Of a DNA stretch of 64,000 nucleotides, positions 33,303 to 46,574 are shown piece after piece. The first letter of the stretch is position 1. Each line of letters opens with the position of its first letter. Both the position numbers and the translations under genes were made by a program. Source of the stretch: Erigeron canadensis (Eukaryota; Streptophyta; Magnoliopsida; Asterales; Asteraceae); NCBI RefSeq assembly GCF_010389155.1, contig NC_057765.1, forward strand, positions 39,017,559-39,081,558. Reading direction: 5' to 3'. Under the pieces are notes generated by a model. That model was not told the origin of the DNA, made no database searches, and saw only the letters and a program-made list of their open reading frames with translations.

Positions 33303-35341
33303 TCAGTTCTTCTCCTCTTCGAATATGTCTAAAAGAGAGAGCGCCTGCAACAAAGAAACAAGTGTTATAAGTAATTCGGACGTGAAGAATATTAAGAAAC
33401 AAAAGTTGAGAATGCAAATTTACCTCTGGGATGTTTAGTTCAAGACGGAATTTAGGGCCATCGTAGTGGTGAAGAATTGGCCTGAAAGAGTCTTCTTCTA
33501 GTGGCTCGGCTACTTTCCTGGTGATAACTCGCACCTGAGCAGGGAACCGTGATTCCCCTGGGTTCTTTTTGTCTTCCCAAGCAGACGGGTCGATATTTGT
33601 TCCACCAAAACTTGCAGCCTAAACCATTAAAGCAATGTTTAGAGTCGATCCAACACTACCTATTGCACTTTAAGTTAAAGATAAAAGCATTGATAAGAAA
33701 CAATACCTCAAAAACACCATGAAGTTGGTGGGTGGAGTAGTTGTAGAGAAAAAGAGGCAGGCCAGGTGTGATTTGCCTAACCGAGTCTCGGTAGCGTGGG
33801 GGTAAACCTGAAATTCAGTATAAAAAGAATATTAGGCCAATTAACAACATAATTTTTTGTACCTTGCACAATGAACAGTTTTCACTGGCAAAAAAATACC
33901 ATTCTTAGAGAGCTAATGAAATTCCTCATGTTCGTTAGTTTAGTCTTCGAAGTATATTGCAAAATGCGTTGTGTTTAAACAAAGAGGTCAACTAAACAAA
34001 GGCTGGCTAGGTGGACATGAGCGAACAAGTGTGCCTTCCGACTTATGTAATTATCAAAGATTTTATAAATGCTAAAATAAAGTCTTAACTAATTTTTCAC
34101 CTAGCAGTCACAATTCATATTCATATTCATATTCATATTCATATTCATACTCATATTCATATTCATACTCACTAGTTATAACTAATATTCCAAGAATTTA
34201 ATTCTTGTGGAAGGTGTTAGGAATATCAAGAGCCAACCCATGTTCTAACTAGTGGGCACACTTCATTATTCATATGCACCTAATAAAAGAAGGTGTTAAC
34301 TAAAGATTAGCATCATCTAAAGTTGAAATTCCTAAAGTAGTCACATTAATTTGCAAACCTAATTTCAGGTTTTTTAGTACCAAAACGATCAAACTATGAA
34401 AGGCATACAGGTGTTCTAAATGATTTTACAAACTAAATGCATAAGACATAACTACTTTCTTGCAACTAAATAACTAATTATATACTTTTAATTCTTCAAA
34501 TCATATATTGATCATCTAAAAGTGTTCAACATAACATCTATCTATGTAAAGCTACTAAGAATCCTCAATTTTTTAAACCTTGAAATCTATAACAATCAAG
34601 ACAAATACATCATAAAAATAACATAAAGATGCAAACTTTACCAAAAAATTGAAGAAAAAACTTACCAAAAAGCTGCCTTTTGAGATTTTCTTGCATGGTA
34701 TCATTGTTACAAACAAAAATATATCCGCCAACAGTCTCATTTCTTGGCAAAGATTCAGATGGTGGCAAAGTCTTAAACCTCTTATCAACACCTCCACTAT
34801 TATTATTCTTATTATTACCATCTTTTTCATTATTATTATTATTTCCCAAATTATTATTATTTTTCTTATTCTTGCCATGTTTACCACCAAAATTGTCTTC
34901 ACCATTTTTACCATCTTTCTTGAACATCCCATTTTTCTCAAAACCAACATTAATATTATTATTATTATTTTGACCAAAATTCAAACTTGGTTTTGAATAT
35001 ATCCCTTTATTAAAACCACCATTAATCCCAAAATCATTAACACCTTGATTATGATGATAATACTGATTGGTTTGACTTTGACCATTTGACACACCTAGCT
35101 TCCAATCAAAGTTAAACCCATTAAAATCTTGGTTTGATGAGCCAGATAAATTGTTGTTGACACCACCGGAGCTGATGACGTCACCGCCGACACGGATGTC
35201 GAAATTCCGGCGATCTTTTTCCGGCCGTTTGTATGAAGTGCTCCAAATGGAATCGTTTAAAGAAATATTCGAAAGATTGTTGCTTTGTACACGAAGTTGG
35301 TCACTAAATTGCCAAAAAGATGATTGATTGTTGTTTTCCAT
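33303..35341 (-). CDS. NRP: Asn-rich DCD-domain protein (NRP / B2-like)
   Basis: Four exons on the minus strand: 35341-34666, 33807-33707, 33618-33424 and 33344-33303, phases consistent; 337 residues. The N-terminal 200 residues are rich in Asn and Gly, with Asn runs coded by ATT repeats on the plus strand. The DCD domain spans about 202-325 (ETVGGYIFVCNNDTMQENLK, LPPRYRDSVRQITPGLPLF, ASFGGTNIDPSAWEDKKNP, GPKFRLELNIPE) and the protein ends ALSLLDIFEEEKN. NRP proteins transmit ER and osmotic stress signals leading to programmed cell death in soybean and Arabidopsis. The start (MENNNQSSFWQFSDQL) matches the conserved N-terminus of the family. A 66-bp poly-purine and (TA) tract lies just upstream. 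Confidence 0.95.
34108..34170 (+). repeat. (TTCATA)n microsatellite in NRP intron 1
   Basis: About ten copies of 'ttcata', with 'ctcata' variants. Confidence 0.95.
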
Positions 35342-35940
35342 TGTTCAAGTTTGCAAATTTCTTGATACCCAGATGGATATATATATATATATATAATTTT
35401 TATATCTATATAAATTTATTGATGGAAAAATTGAAAGTTGAAGTGAGATTTGGAGTAAATTGTGAAGTGGGGGATGTTTATAAATAAGAACAGAAGAAAA
35501 AGGGTGGGGTTATAAGGAAATAGAAGATGCGAAGTTTCTAGGAAATAATCACGGGGGGTGTTGTGTTGAAAATTGATTAATGACAAATGGAAGAAAAAGA
35601 AAAAAGAGAAAGAAAAAAAAAAAAAAAACTTAATTATTTTTTATTTTTCTTTTGAGAAATGTTGAATCTTGAGCCGACAATAAACAATCAAGTCAAAACT
35701 CAAAAACGAGATATCACGAGATGGGAACTAAACAATCATTTTTTTATGTGTCGATTGTCGACATGAGATTACGATATTTTTATTTTTCCTATATTTTTAT
35801 CTTTATTCTTATCTTTATTGATCAAATATTTAAAATTAAACATTAATATTGTTATTATTAATTTAATTATAAATTGAAAATCTTAATAATCATTTTAAAA
35901 TACTATAAGCAAAAATAAAATTATGGTGAATGAGGAATTC
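35342..35940. promoter_or_regulatory. NRP upstream region
   Basis: 'tatatatatatatata' at about 35377-35394 lies 35-50 bases from the start codon, in the leader or TATA position. The rest is AT-rich with an A-rich tract near 35612-35630. No further motifs are claimed. Confidence 0.35.
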
Positions 35941-36135
35941 TTAAGTAGGTTCTAGTGAGCCCATGAGAATTTTTTGTCATATTCTATCTCTGATTATAGT
36001 CGTGTTGTTTTAAATATCAAAAAAGGTTACCCTAGGAAGAATAAATCCTTTAGATTTTTAAACTTTGTTGCTGATAAGGAAGAGTTCTTGGATTTAGTCA
36101 AATAGGAATGGAATGATAGTATTCAGGGGTGTTAT

Positions 36136-38038
36136 ATGTACAAATTGGTACAAAATCTAAAGAGATTGAAAAAGCCTGTGAAGAATTTGAGTTGGAATAA
36201 AGGCAACCTTTTTGAAAAAGTCAAAGTGTTAAAGGAAAAATTGGATAGAAACCGGAAGGCTATGAATGATTTCCCTCATGATGAGCAGTTGAAAAGGAAG
36301 GCTAGTGATTCATTAAATGAATATTTGGCAATTGCTAGAGATGAGATGAAGTTGTTACAACAGAAAGTAAACTTTCAATGGCTAAGAGAAGGTGATAAAA
36401 ACGCTGCATTTTTTCATAGTATTTTAAGATCTAGGAGGAACAAGAATGGATTTAAAAGTATTAATGATGAGAATGGCAACACTTATGAAGGGGACGAGGT
36501 TACAAAGCAATTTTTATTGCATTTTGAGAAATTCTTGGGAAAGGTTGACTCTGTTGAGCAGTTGATGGATGATTTATTCAGAAATGTTCTTAGTAATGAA
36601 GATGCTAATGATATGGTTAAGCCAGTAATTGATATTGAAACCAAAGAGGTTATTTTTAGCATGGATAATAATAAAGCACCTAGACCAGATGGATATACTG
36701 CAGGATTCTTTAAGAAGGCTTGGGATTTTGTGGGTTCTAAGGTGTGTTTGGCTGTGCATGAATTCTTCAGGACCGGAAAATTGCTTGGTGAGGTCAATGC
36801 TACATTTATTGCACTTATTCCTAAGGTTAGTACTCCTAGTAAAGTGACTGATTTTAGACCTATAGCATGCTGCAATGTTCTCTATAAGTGTATCACTAAA
36901 ATACTAACTAATAGAATCCAAAATGGGTTGAGCAAAATTGTGCATATAAACCAAAGTGCTTTTGTGCCTGGGAGGCACATTCAAAATAATATCCTGATTG
37001 CTCAAGAATTATTAAGAGGATATAATAGGAAGAGTGGACCCAAGAGATGTGCAATGCAAATAGACATACAAAAGGCGTATGACACAGTTAGTTGGGAGTT
37101 CTTGGAAGCAATTTTGAAGAACTTTGGGTTTCATAGTCTGATGGTTAAATGGATCATGACTTGTGTTTCTACTGCTAAATTCTCTTTATGCTTAAATGGT
37201 GAGATTCAGGGGTACTTTAAGGGTGGTAGAGGTCTTAGAGAATGTGATCCCATATCTCCTTACCTATTTACTCTGGTAATGGAGGTTTTTAATCTCATCA
37301 TGTGCAAAAATACTCAGGGATCCAATGATTATGGGTATCATTTTGGATGTAAAGAGATTAAGCTTTCTCATATGTGTTTTGCAGACGACTTATTAGTGTT
37401 CTGTAAAGGGAATGCAGGTTCTTTAGAAGTGATTAAGAAAACCTTGGATGATTTTGCTAAGGTGTCTGGTCTTACACCTAATCTTGGCAAAAGTATAATC
37501 TTTTTTTGTAGTATTAAGAATAGTGAAAAGACTGAGTTGCTTCAAGTGTTGCCATTTAAATGTGGGAAACTCCTCGTGAGATATTTAGGTGTTCCATTAC
37601 TTGCTAAAAAGTTGGGTGTAAGTGACTGCAAGGTTTTAATTGATAGGTTAGGAATAAAAATGATTGTTGGAAGAATAAGATGTTGTCTTATGCTGGTAGA
37701 ATTCAGTTGATTTCATCTGTATTGTCATCAATGCAATTGTATTGGGCTTTTGTTTTTATGTTGCCTAACACTGTTATTAAGGAGATTGAAAAACTACTGA
37801 AAGGTTTTTTATGGAATGGTGGTGATTCTGTTGTGGGTAAAGCAAGGATTGCCTGGAAATGTGTTTGTAGACCAAAGGAGCAGGGTGGATTAGGATTAAA
37901 AGATTTGAGAAAATGGAATGAGGTATTGTTAATTAGGCAATTTTGGAAAATTATTGAGAACAAAAATTCTCTTTGGGCAAAATGGGATAAAATTGTCAAG
38001 TTAAAGAATCTGAGTATTTGGGAAATTGAAGAGGAAAT
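36136..38038 (+). pseudogene. LINE reverse transcriptase, N-terminal and palm part
   Basis: A 524-codon open frame followed by an overlapping second frame starting near 37680. Conserved pieces include FQWLREGDKNAAFFHSILRS, FRPIACCNVLYKCITKILTN, NQSAFVPGRHIQNNILIAQE and MLSYAGRIQLISSVLSSMQL. The change of frame near 37655 and the interruption at 38039 make it inactive. Confidence 0.88.
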
Positions 38039-38039
38039 A

Positions 38040-40345
38040 TGTCACACCCCGCCAAATCATTTTGGCGAGTTATGACTACAAAGGATCATAACATAAATTG
38101 TACAAGAGAACGACCACTAAACGTGTCGTTTTTATTCATTAATACCAACGTCTCAAGACATAACCTTACAATAAAGTAGCTAGGAAGTACATAAGAGTTC
38201 TTATTTATTATCTAGTACATGACTCTTGAATACTTGAGATTCCTACTCCGCTCCATGAAATTCCATAACACTAGTTACTTGAGAAATACATGCTAAAACG
38301 TCAACATAAAGTTGGTGAGTCATAGGTTTAACATATCAACATAGTTTATGGATCACAAGGTTTTTATATACATAATATATATAGTACTATAGCACTGAGT
38401 TCCCAATACCGAAGCTTAACGATGTTATATTTACCCCATGCGTAGTACTTTCATTCCCAAGTACTATGGATCAAATATCATGCACCCGTTTGATCATGCC
38501 GATCAAGTAAGAGCTACTAACCTGGGTGGGGGTGTCAAACCCAATAGATCTATTCACAAATATTCGCACTTAAGTCCATAACTGACGGTATTGAAATACG
38601 GGATTTAGTAGAATGAATAAACAACTCAGGCAATATATAGTAACAAAGTATTTGTGTCCAACTATAAAACAAATAAAAAAAAAGTGCATGTATTCTCACC
38701 CCAAATATAAAATATTTAAAAAGGGGCTATGAACTCACTTTATAGTGACAACGAAGTTTTGATGATTTCCAATCTAGAAACGTCCTAAACAATTTATGAG
38801 ATTTTATCAATTACATGTCACTTAAGATTTATAGTTTATGAGTCACTTGTCCACAATACCAACATCACATATAACTAATTAGTATTACATAGTCTTGAAT
38901 TAAGGACATGCTTTTTATATTAGTAAATAGGTTCTAAGGGAAATATAAAATTTTATGTTTCTCTGAGTCTTTAAATACACATTCATCTCCATACTACTTC
39001 CACGAATTTATAACATTGAAATACTATAGTTAACAGTCATGATCATTAGTCGACTACCCATTAGTTTTATTTCTAAGCATTTATAGTGACATGCTAGACA
39101 CTTTATTTCATCAGTCCACCAAGTTTGTCTGGCCATTAAATTTATAGAGAGGCTTTTGTAACCAGGATGTAACTCATCACTTGTTCAATATAGAATGGTA
39201 TATGTAAGGTTCTCAATTTTCTACTTATATATACGTATAGGCTATTACAGTCTCATAGTACTAATTCATGTAGTCTACATATCCCTCTTCCTATATTGTA
39301 TCTTCTTTACAAAGGAAACGAGTTCGATTTTAATGACACATTTCGAAAAATCGAAAGGAAAAAGAAGAAAAGCAGGGGTACTTACGAGAGCTAACAACAA
39401 TGCTTGGCGACTCAAGACTAGAACCCGTAACCGTAACGAAGATTAACAAATGGCAACCTCGGCTAGCTAAAAAGTCATGGCCATAGTGTTCACGACTTTA
39501 TGATGAAATGGGCTGTTTTTCTTAGTTTAAAACAGGGGAAAACAGAGAGTGTAAGGTAAAGTTTAAGCATTATAAATGGTGGTTTATCAATGGTGTTTTG
39601 GTGCATAGAAGATGGTGAATGGAGGAGACTATTTATAGATGGAAGAAAGGTGATCAAGAACCTGATTATGTGGCTGTGAAAGAGATACATTGGTTGTAAA
39701 AGAAGGTGGTAATAGGGTGGCTGTTAGGATGTATAGGATGATAGAGCCACTGGTGAAAATTTACTTAAATAAGGAGGTTCATCTCCTCACGATTAAAAGC
39801 AACCATTTGGAATTTGTCAAGTATATCAATGCTCTACTCTTGAGACCGATCAATCAAAAGATACAATGGAACAAAAGCTTGGTTCTTAAGAGGATATTTT
39901 GCTTAAGGATATCACCAAGTTCTTTTGGATACTGCAACAAGTATGGGAGGGAATATATTTTGGCTGACAACTAGAGAATATTGGCAATAGATTTCCTTAA
40001 AAACACATGTGTTCTTAGTCTCTTACTAGATAGTTGTTTTGTGAACATATCATTGTTTATTTTGGTTTTTCTTTTGATTTAATGATTGTTACTTGTATCT
40101 TGGATTTGCATTCATGGTAGCATTCATATCATCCTGTTTTATCAACTTGTTCGTTAAGACTAAATGTTATATTGCTAGTTGTCATGTATATATATATATA
40201 TATATATATCCAAGATTATTGCAAGACTAATAAATCTATTAATTAAGTGGGCATAATAACAAATAACATATCTAGTTTACTCAATACAACTAGCAAAAAT
40301 ATATTTTTATAATAGACATTGGCCTCGAAATTTGACGGTTGCTAC
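38040..40345. mobile_element. Insertion in the LINE; solo-LTR candidate
   Basis: The LINE frame stops at 38038 (IWEIEEE) and resumes at about 40350 (KKCDSWGWRTML). The inserted 2306 bases begin TGTCACACCCCGCC and end GTTGCTACA, so TG...CA ends fit an LTR. Five-base flanks are aaata and aaaaa, one mismatch. No gag-pol frame is inside, only short ORFs and a (TA)n run at 40187-40211. A solo LTR of a long-LTR Gypsy family is my reading; a non-autonomous element of another class is possible. Confidence 0.5.
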
Positions 40346-40349
40346 AAAA

Positions 40350-41273
40350 AATGTGATAGCTGGGGTTGGAGAACAATGCTGAGTATTAGGGACTTGGTGA
40401 AGCAGCATGTTTTGTATAAGACTGGAAATGGCCATAATACATCAATGTGGTATGACACATGGTGTTCTGCTGGTCCTTTCAGTCAGTTTATCACTAAAAG
40501 AGTTCTTTATGATGCAAGAAAAGAGGTTGACACTAAAGTTGCAGACATGATTAGTAATGGGAAGTGGACTTGGTCTGAAGGGTGGGTGGACAGATTTGAT
40601 GTGCTGAGAAGAACTGAGGTCCCTGTGTTGCAGATGCATAAGGATGGCAAGATTGTTTGGGTGACTAGAAATGGTCAGCAAATGGAGTTTTCTACCAAAC
40701 AAGCTTGGCAAGATTTGAGGAATAATTGGCCTACTATTGGATGGAAAGGAGTAATTTGGTTTAAACAATTTAATCCTAGACATGCTTTTATTATTTGGCT
40801 TGCTATTCAGGGGAAATTACTGACTCAGGATAAAGTGGCTAAGTAGCAGAGCATTGGTAGTATGCAATGTGTTTTGTGCAAGTCTGAATATAGAGAACCA
40901 TGAGCATCTTTTCTTTAATTGCAAATACTCTGAAGGTGTTTGGGTTAAAATAAAGAGATTAGGGTGGGAAATGAGTGATTATTTTGCTCTGCATGATATA
41001 ATTCAAGGAATTGCTGAGCAAAAAGGAAAGAACAACATTGGAATTGTGGTCAATAAGCTAATTGTGGCTGATGTTGTTTATTTTGTTTGGCAGGAAAGGA
41101 ATTATAGGATTTTCCAAAATGTGGAAAGGAATGAGGAGGCAGTGTGTAAGATTGTTGAAGAAAGTGTAAGGACTAATCTGATGTCAATAAAAGTAAGGAA
41201 GACTTGGAATGTATTCAATATTGGTGCTAAGTGGAGGTTGAACTGGGTGAGTTACAATTTTGTGGCTGGCTGA
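40350..41273 (+). pseudogene. LINE C-terminal zf-RVT part
   Basis: Continuation of the split LINE. TSMWYDTWCSAGPF, RHAFIIWLAIQGKLLTQDK and the Cys/His cluster (MQCVLCKSE, then EHLFFNC in another frame) are typical of the zf-RVT domain at the end of plant LINE proteins. One TAG and one frameshift are seen. Confidence 0.85.
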
Positions 41274-41576
41274 TGAATGTTTTTTTTTTTTTTTGAATGG
41301 TGTTGTTCTTTAAAGTATGCTTGCGAATTAGAATAGTGAGTTGTGAAAGACGAAGCTAGTTGATTTTTTCTGGCATACTTTGAACTTGATTGTATCTCTA
41401 TTTTGAGATATGGAAAGATTGGATTTTAGATAGTGAAATGGCTGCTGGTGGTATAGAATGTATAGTCTTGGGTACAGTTTTTCTTGTTTTTTTCTAGATG
41501 TATTACTTGGATTTTCATGTGTTAGTATTATTGTATACATTTGAGTATCAATAAAATTCACTCGTTTAATTAAAAA

Positions 41577-44500
41577 AGCAGAAATAGAATTATGTTGTAA
41601 AACTTCTACACCATGGTCTATTGGTTTGTATATCAGATTAAGAGGTAAGTATACATAATTGTGATATATTTTCATATCATTTTTCATAGTGAATATAAGG
41701 TACAAATGAAATATGAGAAAAAGAGAACCTACAAGCTTCCACTATTAACACGTAAAGTATTTAAAATAAAATTACTTTAATTCATGTGGAGCATGGGTAT
41801 TAAAATTAAAAGCTCACAAAACTTGTTAGTTCTATCCAATCTGTATTATTTTACAATATTACATTATATATAAAGCAAAATCAAATCATGTAGATTCGAG
41901 CTATGAGATGTAAAGTGAGCTCAAAATTATTAAGTCCGTTAACATGCTTTAATCAATATTAAAAAATATTGATTACCGAATCGGGTCAAATTTAAATTGT
42001 CAATTACTTAGAATAATTTAAAGTCTGAGCGTAAATTATAGCTTGAATGAGTTTCGTACTTTGAGTTTGATAACAAGTCAATAATCTATTAGATGAAATC
42101 AACTCGATAACACTCATTCCCTATATATATGTTTAAATCCCATGCGTGCTTCTGCGTGCACACTCACAGGACTTACTTTTTTATTCTTTTTTACCCGTTT
42201 CCTTTTCATACTTTTTCCAAATTTGTCGGCTAGCATAACATGGTAGTAGATATATACGAGTACTTGTTATTTAGTCCTCACAATATTGTTTTTACAATTC
42301 TTTAATGCGTATAAAAATATGTACACATCACATACACATCAATCGTTTCATATTTGTAGTTACAATAAACTTTGAGGTCGGGTCATTGTCATTTTTTGAT
42401 TACACTACAACAAGTCAGCAACATCTATAAATAAAAAGAAAAAATGAAGGTCAAAAGGGGCCGGCTTTTATACATCTCCACCGCCACCACTTACCAAGAG
42501 CGAGCAACGTTGCATTTAAGAGTCGTCGGCTTCAACACAAGCCAAAACCAAGGTGGTCTTTATACATCTTCACCGCCAGTCCGCCACCATTTGGCAATAA
42601 CAAAAATGCATGTCTTACGTCATCGGCATGTGTCGGTGGACGGTAGTGGTCAGCGGTTTGTGGTGACTGACGTGTTACGGGAAGTATAAGATAGTACCTG
42701 GAATACCGAGTAAGAATTCGAACTGAATAATAAATAAAAGAAGAAGAGATGGAGGAAAGCTATTGGATTGGGCGTGCACCATCACGATATGACATAATCA
42801 TCGATGGGTTATCTGTTTAATTTTCCTATTTCAACCTAGCTAGGAGTGAATAATATTCTCATGTACATAAACGGAAATGAAGACTTTAGTAGATATGGAG
42901 GAAAATGGAAACGGTTTTAATTAGGAATACAAAAATATGAGGAAAATAATTCAACCCCACAGTTTGTAGATTACTAGGCAGTTTTAGCCAGTTTAACTTT
43001 TTCAATTGAGGAGGTGTACACAACACGTGTACGTAACATTGGGAAATATTCATAACACCACGTGTTACGTGTAACATTGTGAAAATATTCATACAGTTTA
43101 AGTATACCAACTATATGTTTTACATAGTTTAATTTTAAACCAATATACTTATATTTCTTTATGTTATATATAGTTTTTATTTTACTATGATTCCATACTC
43201 ATGTTTTTATTGTATATATCCTTGCAAGTGTCGTTGTACAATCCGCAATAATTAAATTCCCTCATGTGAGAAACATAACTAAGAGGTTAACGTTCGATTT
43301 TGTTGAAAAATAACTTCATATCCATTGTAGTTTTGTAAAAAAATGACTTATTTATAAAATTTTGACAAATGCTATGTAAACTATAATATTCACTTTTATT
43401 TTATTTATGTATGTGTATATTCTTAAAGATTTTGGTGTTTCGGTAAATAAATTAAAAGTTACAATTTCATGTCTAAACACGAAATGCTTTATGTTCCATC
43501 ATTATTTGGTAATATATCAAAACCTGCTGCGAAGCGCGGGTTTAAAAAACTAGTTCTAATTGTGAATGATGGATTATTATTTGAAAATTGATTACATGAA
43601 AAATGGGGAAAATAATCTATTTATTTTGAATTTATTTGATTTAAATAATTGGGGGAGAAGTGTTGAATTGTAATTGGATGGATGAATATGGAATGTTTTA
43701 GATTAGTTGGAAAGAACGAAAAGATAAAAATGGAGATTGATCATGATAGGTGTTGTTGAGCGAATAAACGGTGACGGCAATTACGCGTAAAGGTTTATAC
43801 ATTTGATAAAGTGATGTACATAATGAGTCCTTTATATTTGTACATATGTGCAGTTATGCCCCCTTCAAGATTATAGGTTGGTAGAGTTAACCTTTTGGAG
43901 TAATTTTTCAAATTAATGTTTTCAAAAAGATATTATAATAAAATGCATTTTTTCATAGATATAAAGATTTAATTAATGATAGTCTAAGTCCTGTCAAAAA
44001 CGAAGGGACTAAAGTAAAATTTTAACGGTTTAAATTTTCATTTATTTGAATATAATAACGGTAAATTAACATTAATTACACCAATTTGAAAATCAACGTA
44101 CTAATATTAACAATTATTTGCATGACATGTATATTAGATTTATATATATATATATTGGATTATTGTCATATACCATTATAAAATATAATAACTGTATCAA
44201 TTAAACGTAGTAGATTTTTATAATTATTTGTAGGAAACCATAAATAAATAAAATCAACTGTTAAATATTAATAAAAACTTTAGAAAATACGTTGAACTAA
44301 AAGTACAAACGGGCAAAACCTTGAACGAATGGAAGTTTAGTGTTAAATATATATTCTTTTTGGTGTTAACTTTGAAAATGTTTTTGCAAGTGTGCAAAAT
44401 CTAAACATTAAAGTGTATTATAAGCCTATAAGGTGAAAGAGGAAACTTTCTATAAAGATTGCACATAGTACGTCCACATGTACAAAATATTGAAGTACAC

Positions 44501-44636
44501 ATCCTCTATTGATAATCCATTTAAGCTAAAGGGCTAGAGTGAAACTACTTGAAAATTTCGGAAGGCTTCAAAAGTAAAAGCGAAGGGTCTTCCATCTAGA
44601 AGGTCTCCTAGTGGGGTTTTCCGTTCACATCTATTT
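41577..44636. other. Gene-poor AT-rich DNA
   Basis: Only short ORFs of no known family. One is at 42444-42689 in a GC-richer patch. 'cacgtgttacgtgtaacattg' words near 43020-43080 form a small local repeat around 'cacgtg'. No gene is supported. Confidence 0.4.
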
Positions 44637-44965
44637 TATTTTTTTTAACGTTTGATATTATTGAATATTGATATTGAAAAACTAACAAGTGATAGGATAA
44701 TAGGATTACAATTAAGAAGCAAAATACAGAAAGTAAAAAAGATTACAGGGAAATGGCAATCGGAAAACTAGAAATTGAAAGAAGAACATTGGGACCAAGT
44801 GACATCAACATTTGTGGATCGATTAATCAGCCAAAAGAAGTTTGTGTTTAACGTTTTTGATGGCTCTACATATTGATGGTGATTTGTTGAAGAAGATACG
44901 GTCATTTTTATCTGCCCAATAACCCAAACGAAAGCTTGGATGACGAGATTGATGCGTCTACTGAT
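44637..44965 (-). mobile_element. LINE 3'-end fragment
   Basis: The minus strand gives VWVIGQIKMTVSS-like and NTNFFWLINRSTNVDVTWSQ frames, ending with a stop after a SFNF tail. This is the same C-terminal pattern as the LINE at 7.3 kb (SFLWISNRSMAIDWLKWCNF). A T-rich tract at 44636-44648 would be the poly(A) side. It is severely 5'-truncated. Confidence 0.7.
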
Positions 44966-45782
44966 TTTGGTGTTGAATCATTAGTTTATTTTTTTTTAAC
45001 AAACCATAAAGTTAATTATCTATTTTATTTTTTTTAAAAGTAAGTTATTTGTTAACGATCTATTATCTAAAAGGACATTCAAACAAATAGTATATAGACC
45101 TAGATCCACGTTTTTCCATTGCAATGATAATTATTATTTAATTTTCTACCTTTATATCTTTAGTCTATTGAACTTTTCTTTTTATTTGATGAATGGCAAT
45201 ATGATCAAATCAATCATTCTATTAGTCTTCGGCAAATTATTTTTATTGTAGGAATCAACTTTTTTTAATAAGTAAAATGATTAATCCTCTTAACTAAATA
45301 TCTTAATAATTTTTCTAATCATATATTTTGATTTTTCCATATCTCATTCTGATTCCTAAAGTTAACAGTTAACTCATATGTAAAATTGCACGTTAACGTC
45401 TTAATTTCCATTGACATATTTATTTTCTCGCATGTAACTATCATCCAATAGTTAAAGTCTTTCTTCAAACATTTTAAATGCACGAGTTGTATTAACGAAT
45501 TAGTTTTTATTTTATAAGAAAAAGGGAACAATCTTAACTTGGGTGTTAAGGGACAGTGAAGCAGCGGCTGCCATTGGACCTTTATACGTGTCCCAAGCTC
45601 CCAACTCCCAAGTCACGTGTGAGTGTGTGAGCAGCTTGTGCCTTGTACTTTACATCATTTCATGTTTAATCTCTTAGTGGGCCTTTTATTTGTTACTACT
45701 GGGTCAGACCAAATACATCATAACCCAATAAGCGGCCCGACATATATGTTTCGCTATTCTAATTTCTAATTATTATTTTTTT

Positions 45783-46026
45783 AACGTTCGTGTCACGGGA
45801 TATCTAGCCGTTACATCCAATTGGGTAGACAGTCACTAGCGACCGATTCACGAAGTCAGGAAACCACAGGGGAGAGAAAACCACATTAATTTAGCCGCTA
45901 CAAAATGCACGACGCTAAATTGGGGAAAAACGTTGCTTGCTCAGATTTGAACTTTGGTCTCCCAAGGTCCAAACTTCATTGCAAGACGGGGATGTCCACT
46001 GCGTTATCAAGGCAGAGACATTCTAA
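45783..46026 (-). mobile_element. Probable tRNA-derived SINE, second family
   Basis: On the minus strand, a box-A-like segment (ccttgataacgcagtgg) is followed about 40 bases later by a box-B-like one (agttcaaatctg). The unit ends in A/T-rich DNA (ttattattttttt on the plus strand, left side). The sequence is unlike the SINE family at 27.5 and 53.2 kb. Confidence 0.5.
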
Positions 46027-46445
46027 GTAGAGTAATTATTAAATTACAAGGGGTTTTTAAACAAAGTCCTAAAATTTGACCATTTGTAATCAAAGTACAT
46101 TAAATTGTTGCACATATATCATACTGTTTTTAAATATTGCACATATACCATGCTAAAAATAAAGAAAATGGGACTCATAACATTAAAGGAAAATAATAAA
46201 TCATAATACAATTGTAGCAACAAATCTGTTGAACTATATTATAAAGTCAGAATATAATGTTTGTGAAATGTCAATAACAAGAACATCAACTTCCAGAAGT
46301 ATATATATAAATAAAACTATATATATAGTCATTTCCGTCACACACTATGGTATAAGAACAGTAGGTTGGCGGAGTTTACACTACATTTGATAAACTTAGT
46401 TTTTTTAACCCAATGTTTTCTCATCAGCTGTCTCACTTTCTTTTT

Positions 46446-46460
46446 CTCTATATATTTAAC
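46446..46460 (+). promoter_or_regulatory. TATA-box candidate of the KASI gene
   Basis: 'ctctatatatttaac' lies about 115-130 bases upstream of the KASI start codon, a normal distance if the leader is about 90 bases. Confidence 0.5.
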
Positions 46461-46574
46461 CACCATATTCATATTAATTCATCATATATACACATTTACT
46501 TATAATTAAGCCCAAAAACCATATAACTATTTTTTATATATATATATACGACTTAAGAATATATAACAATAATA

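Larger units (their letters stand above)
35950..41576 (+). mobile_element. LINE (non-LTR retrotransposon), split by a 2.3-kb insertion
   Basis: The plus strand reads from a fragment of the endonuclease C-terminus (about 35990-36110, one TAG inside) into a long reverse-transcriptase frame (36136-37710), a shifted continuation (37680-38038), then, after the insertion, the zf-RVT region (40350-41273). It probably ends at the A-rich 'ttaattaaaaaag' near 41576. Motif A (MQIDIQKAYD, about 37058), motif B in altered form (LRECDPISPYLF; usual form has Gly) and motif C (CFADD, about 37378) are visible. The frame has a shift near 37655, a TAG in 'KVAK*QS' near 40844 and a shift soon after. Confidence 0.88.

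Noticed and set aside
42444..42689. 81-codon ORF in a GC-richer patch
   Set aside because: No recognisable domain, surroundings are repeat-like, and no splice or promoter context.
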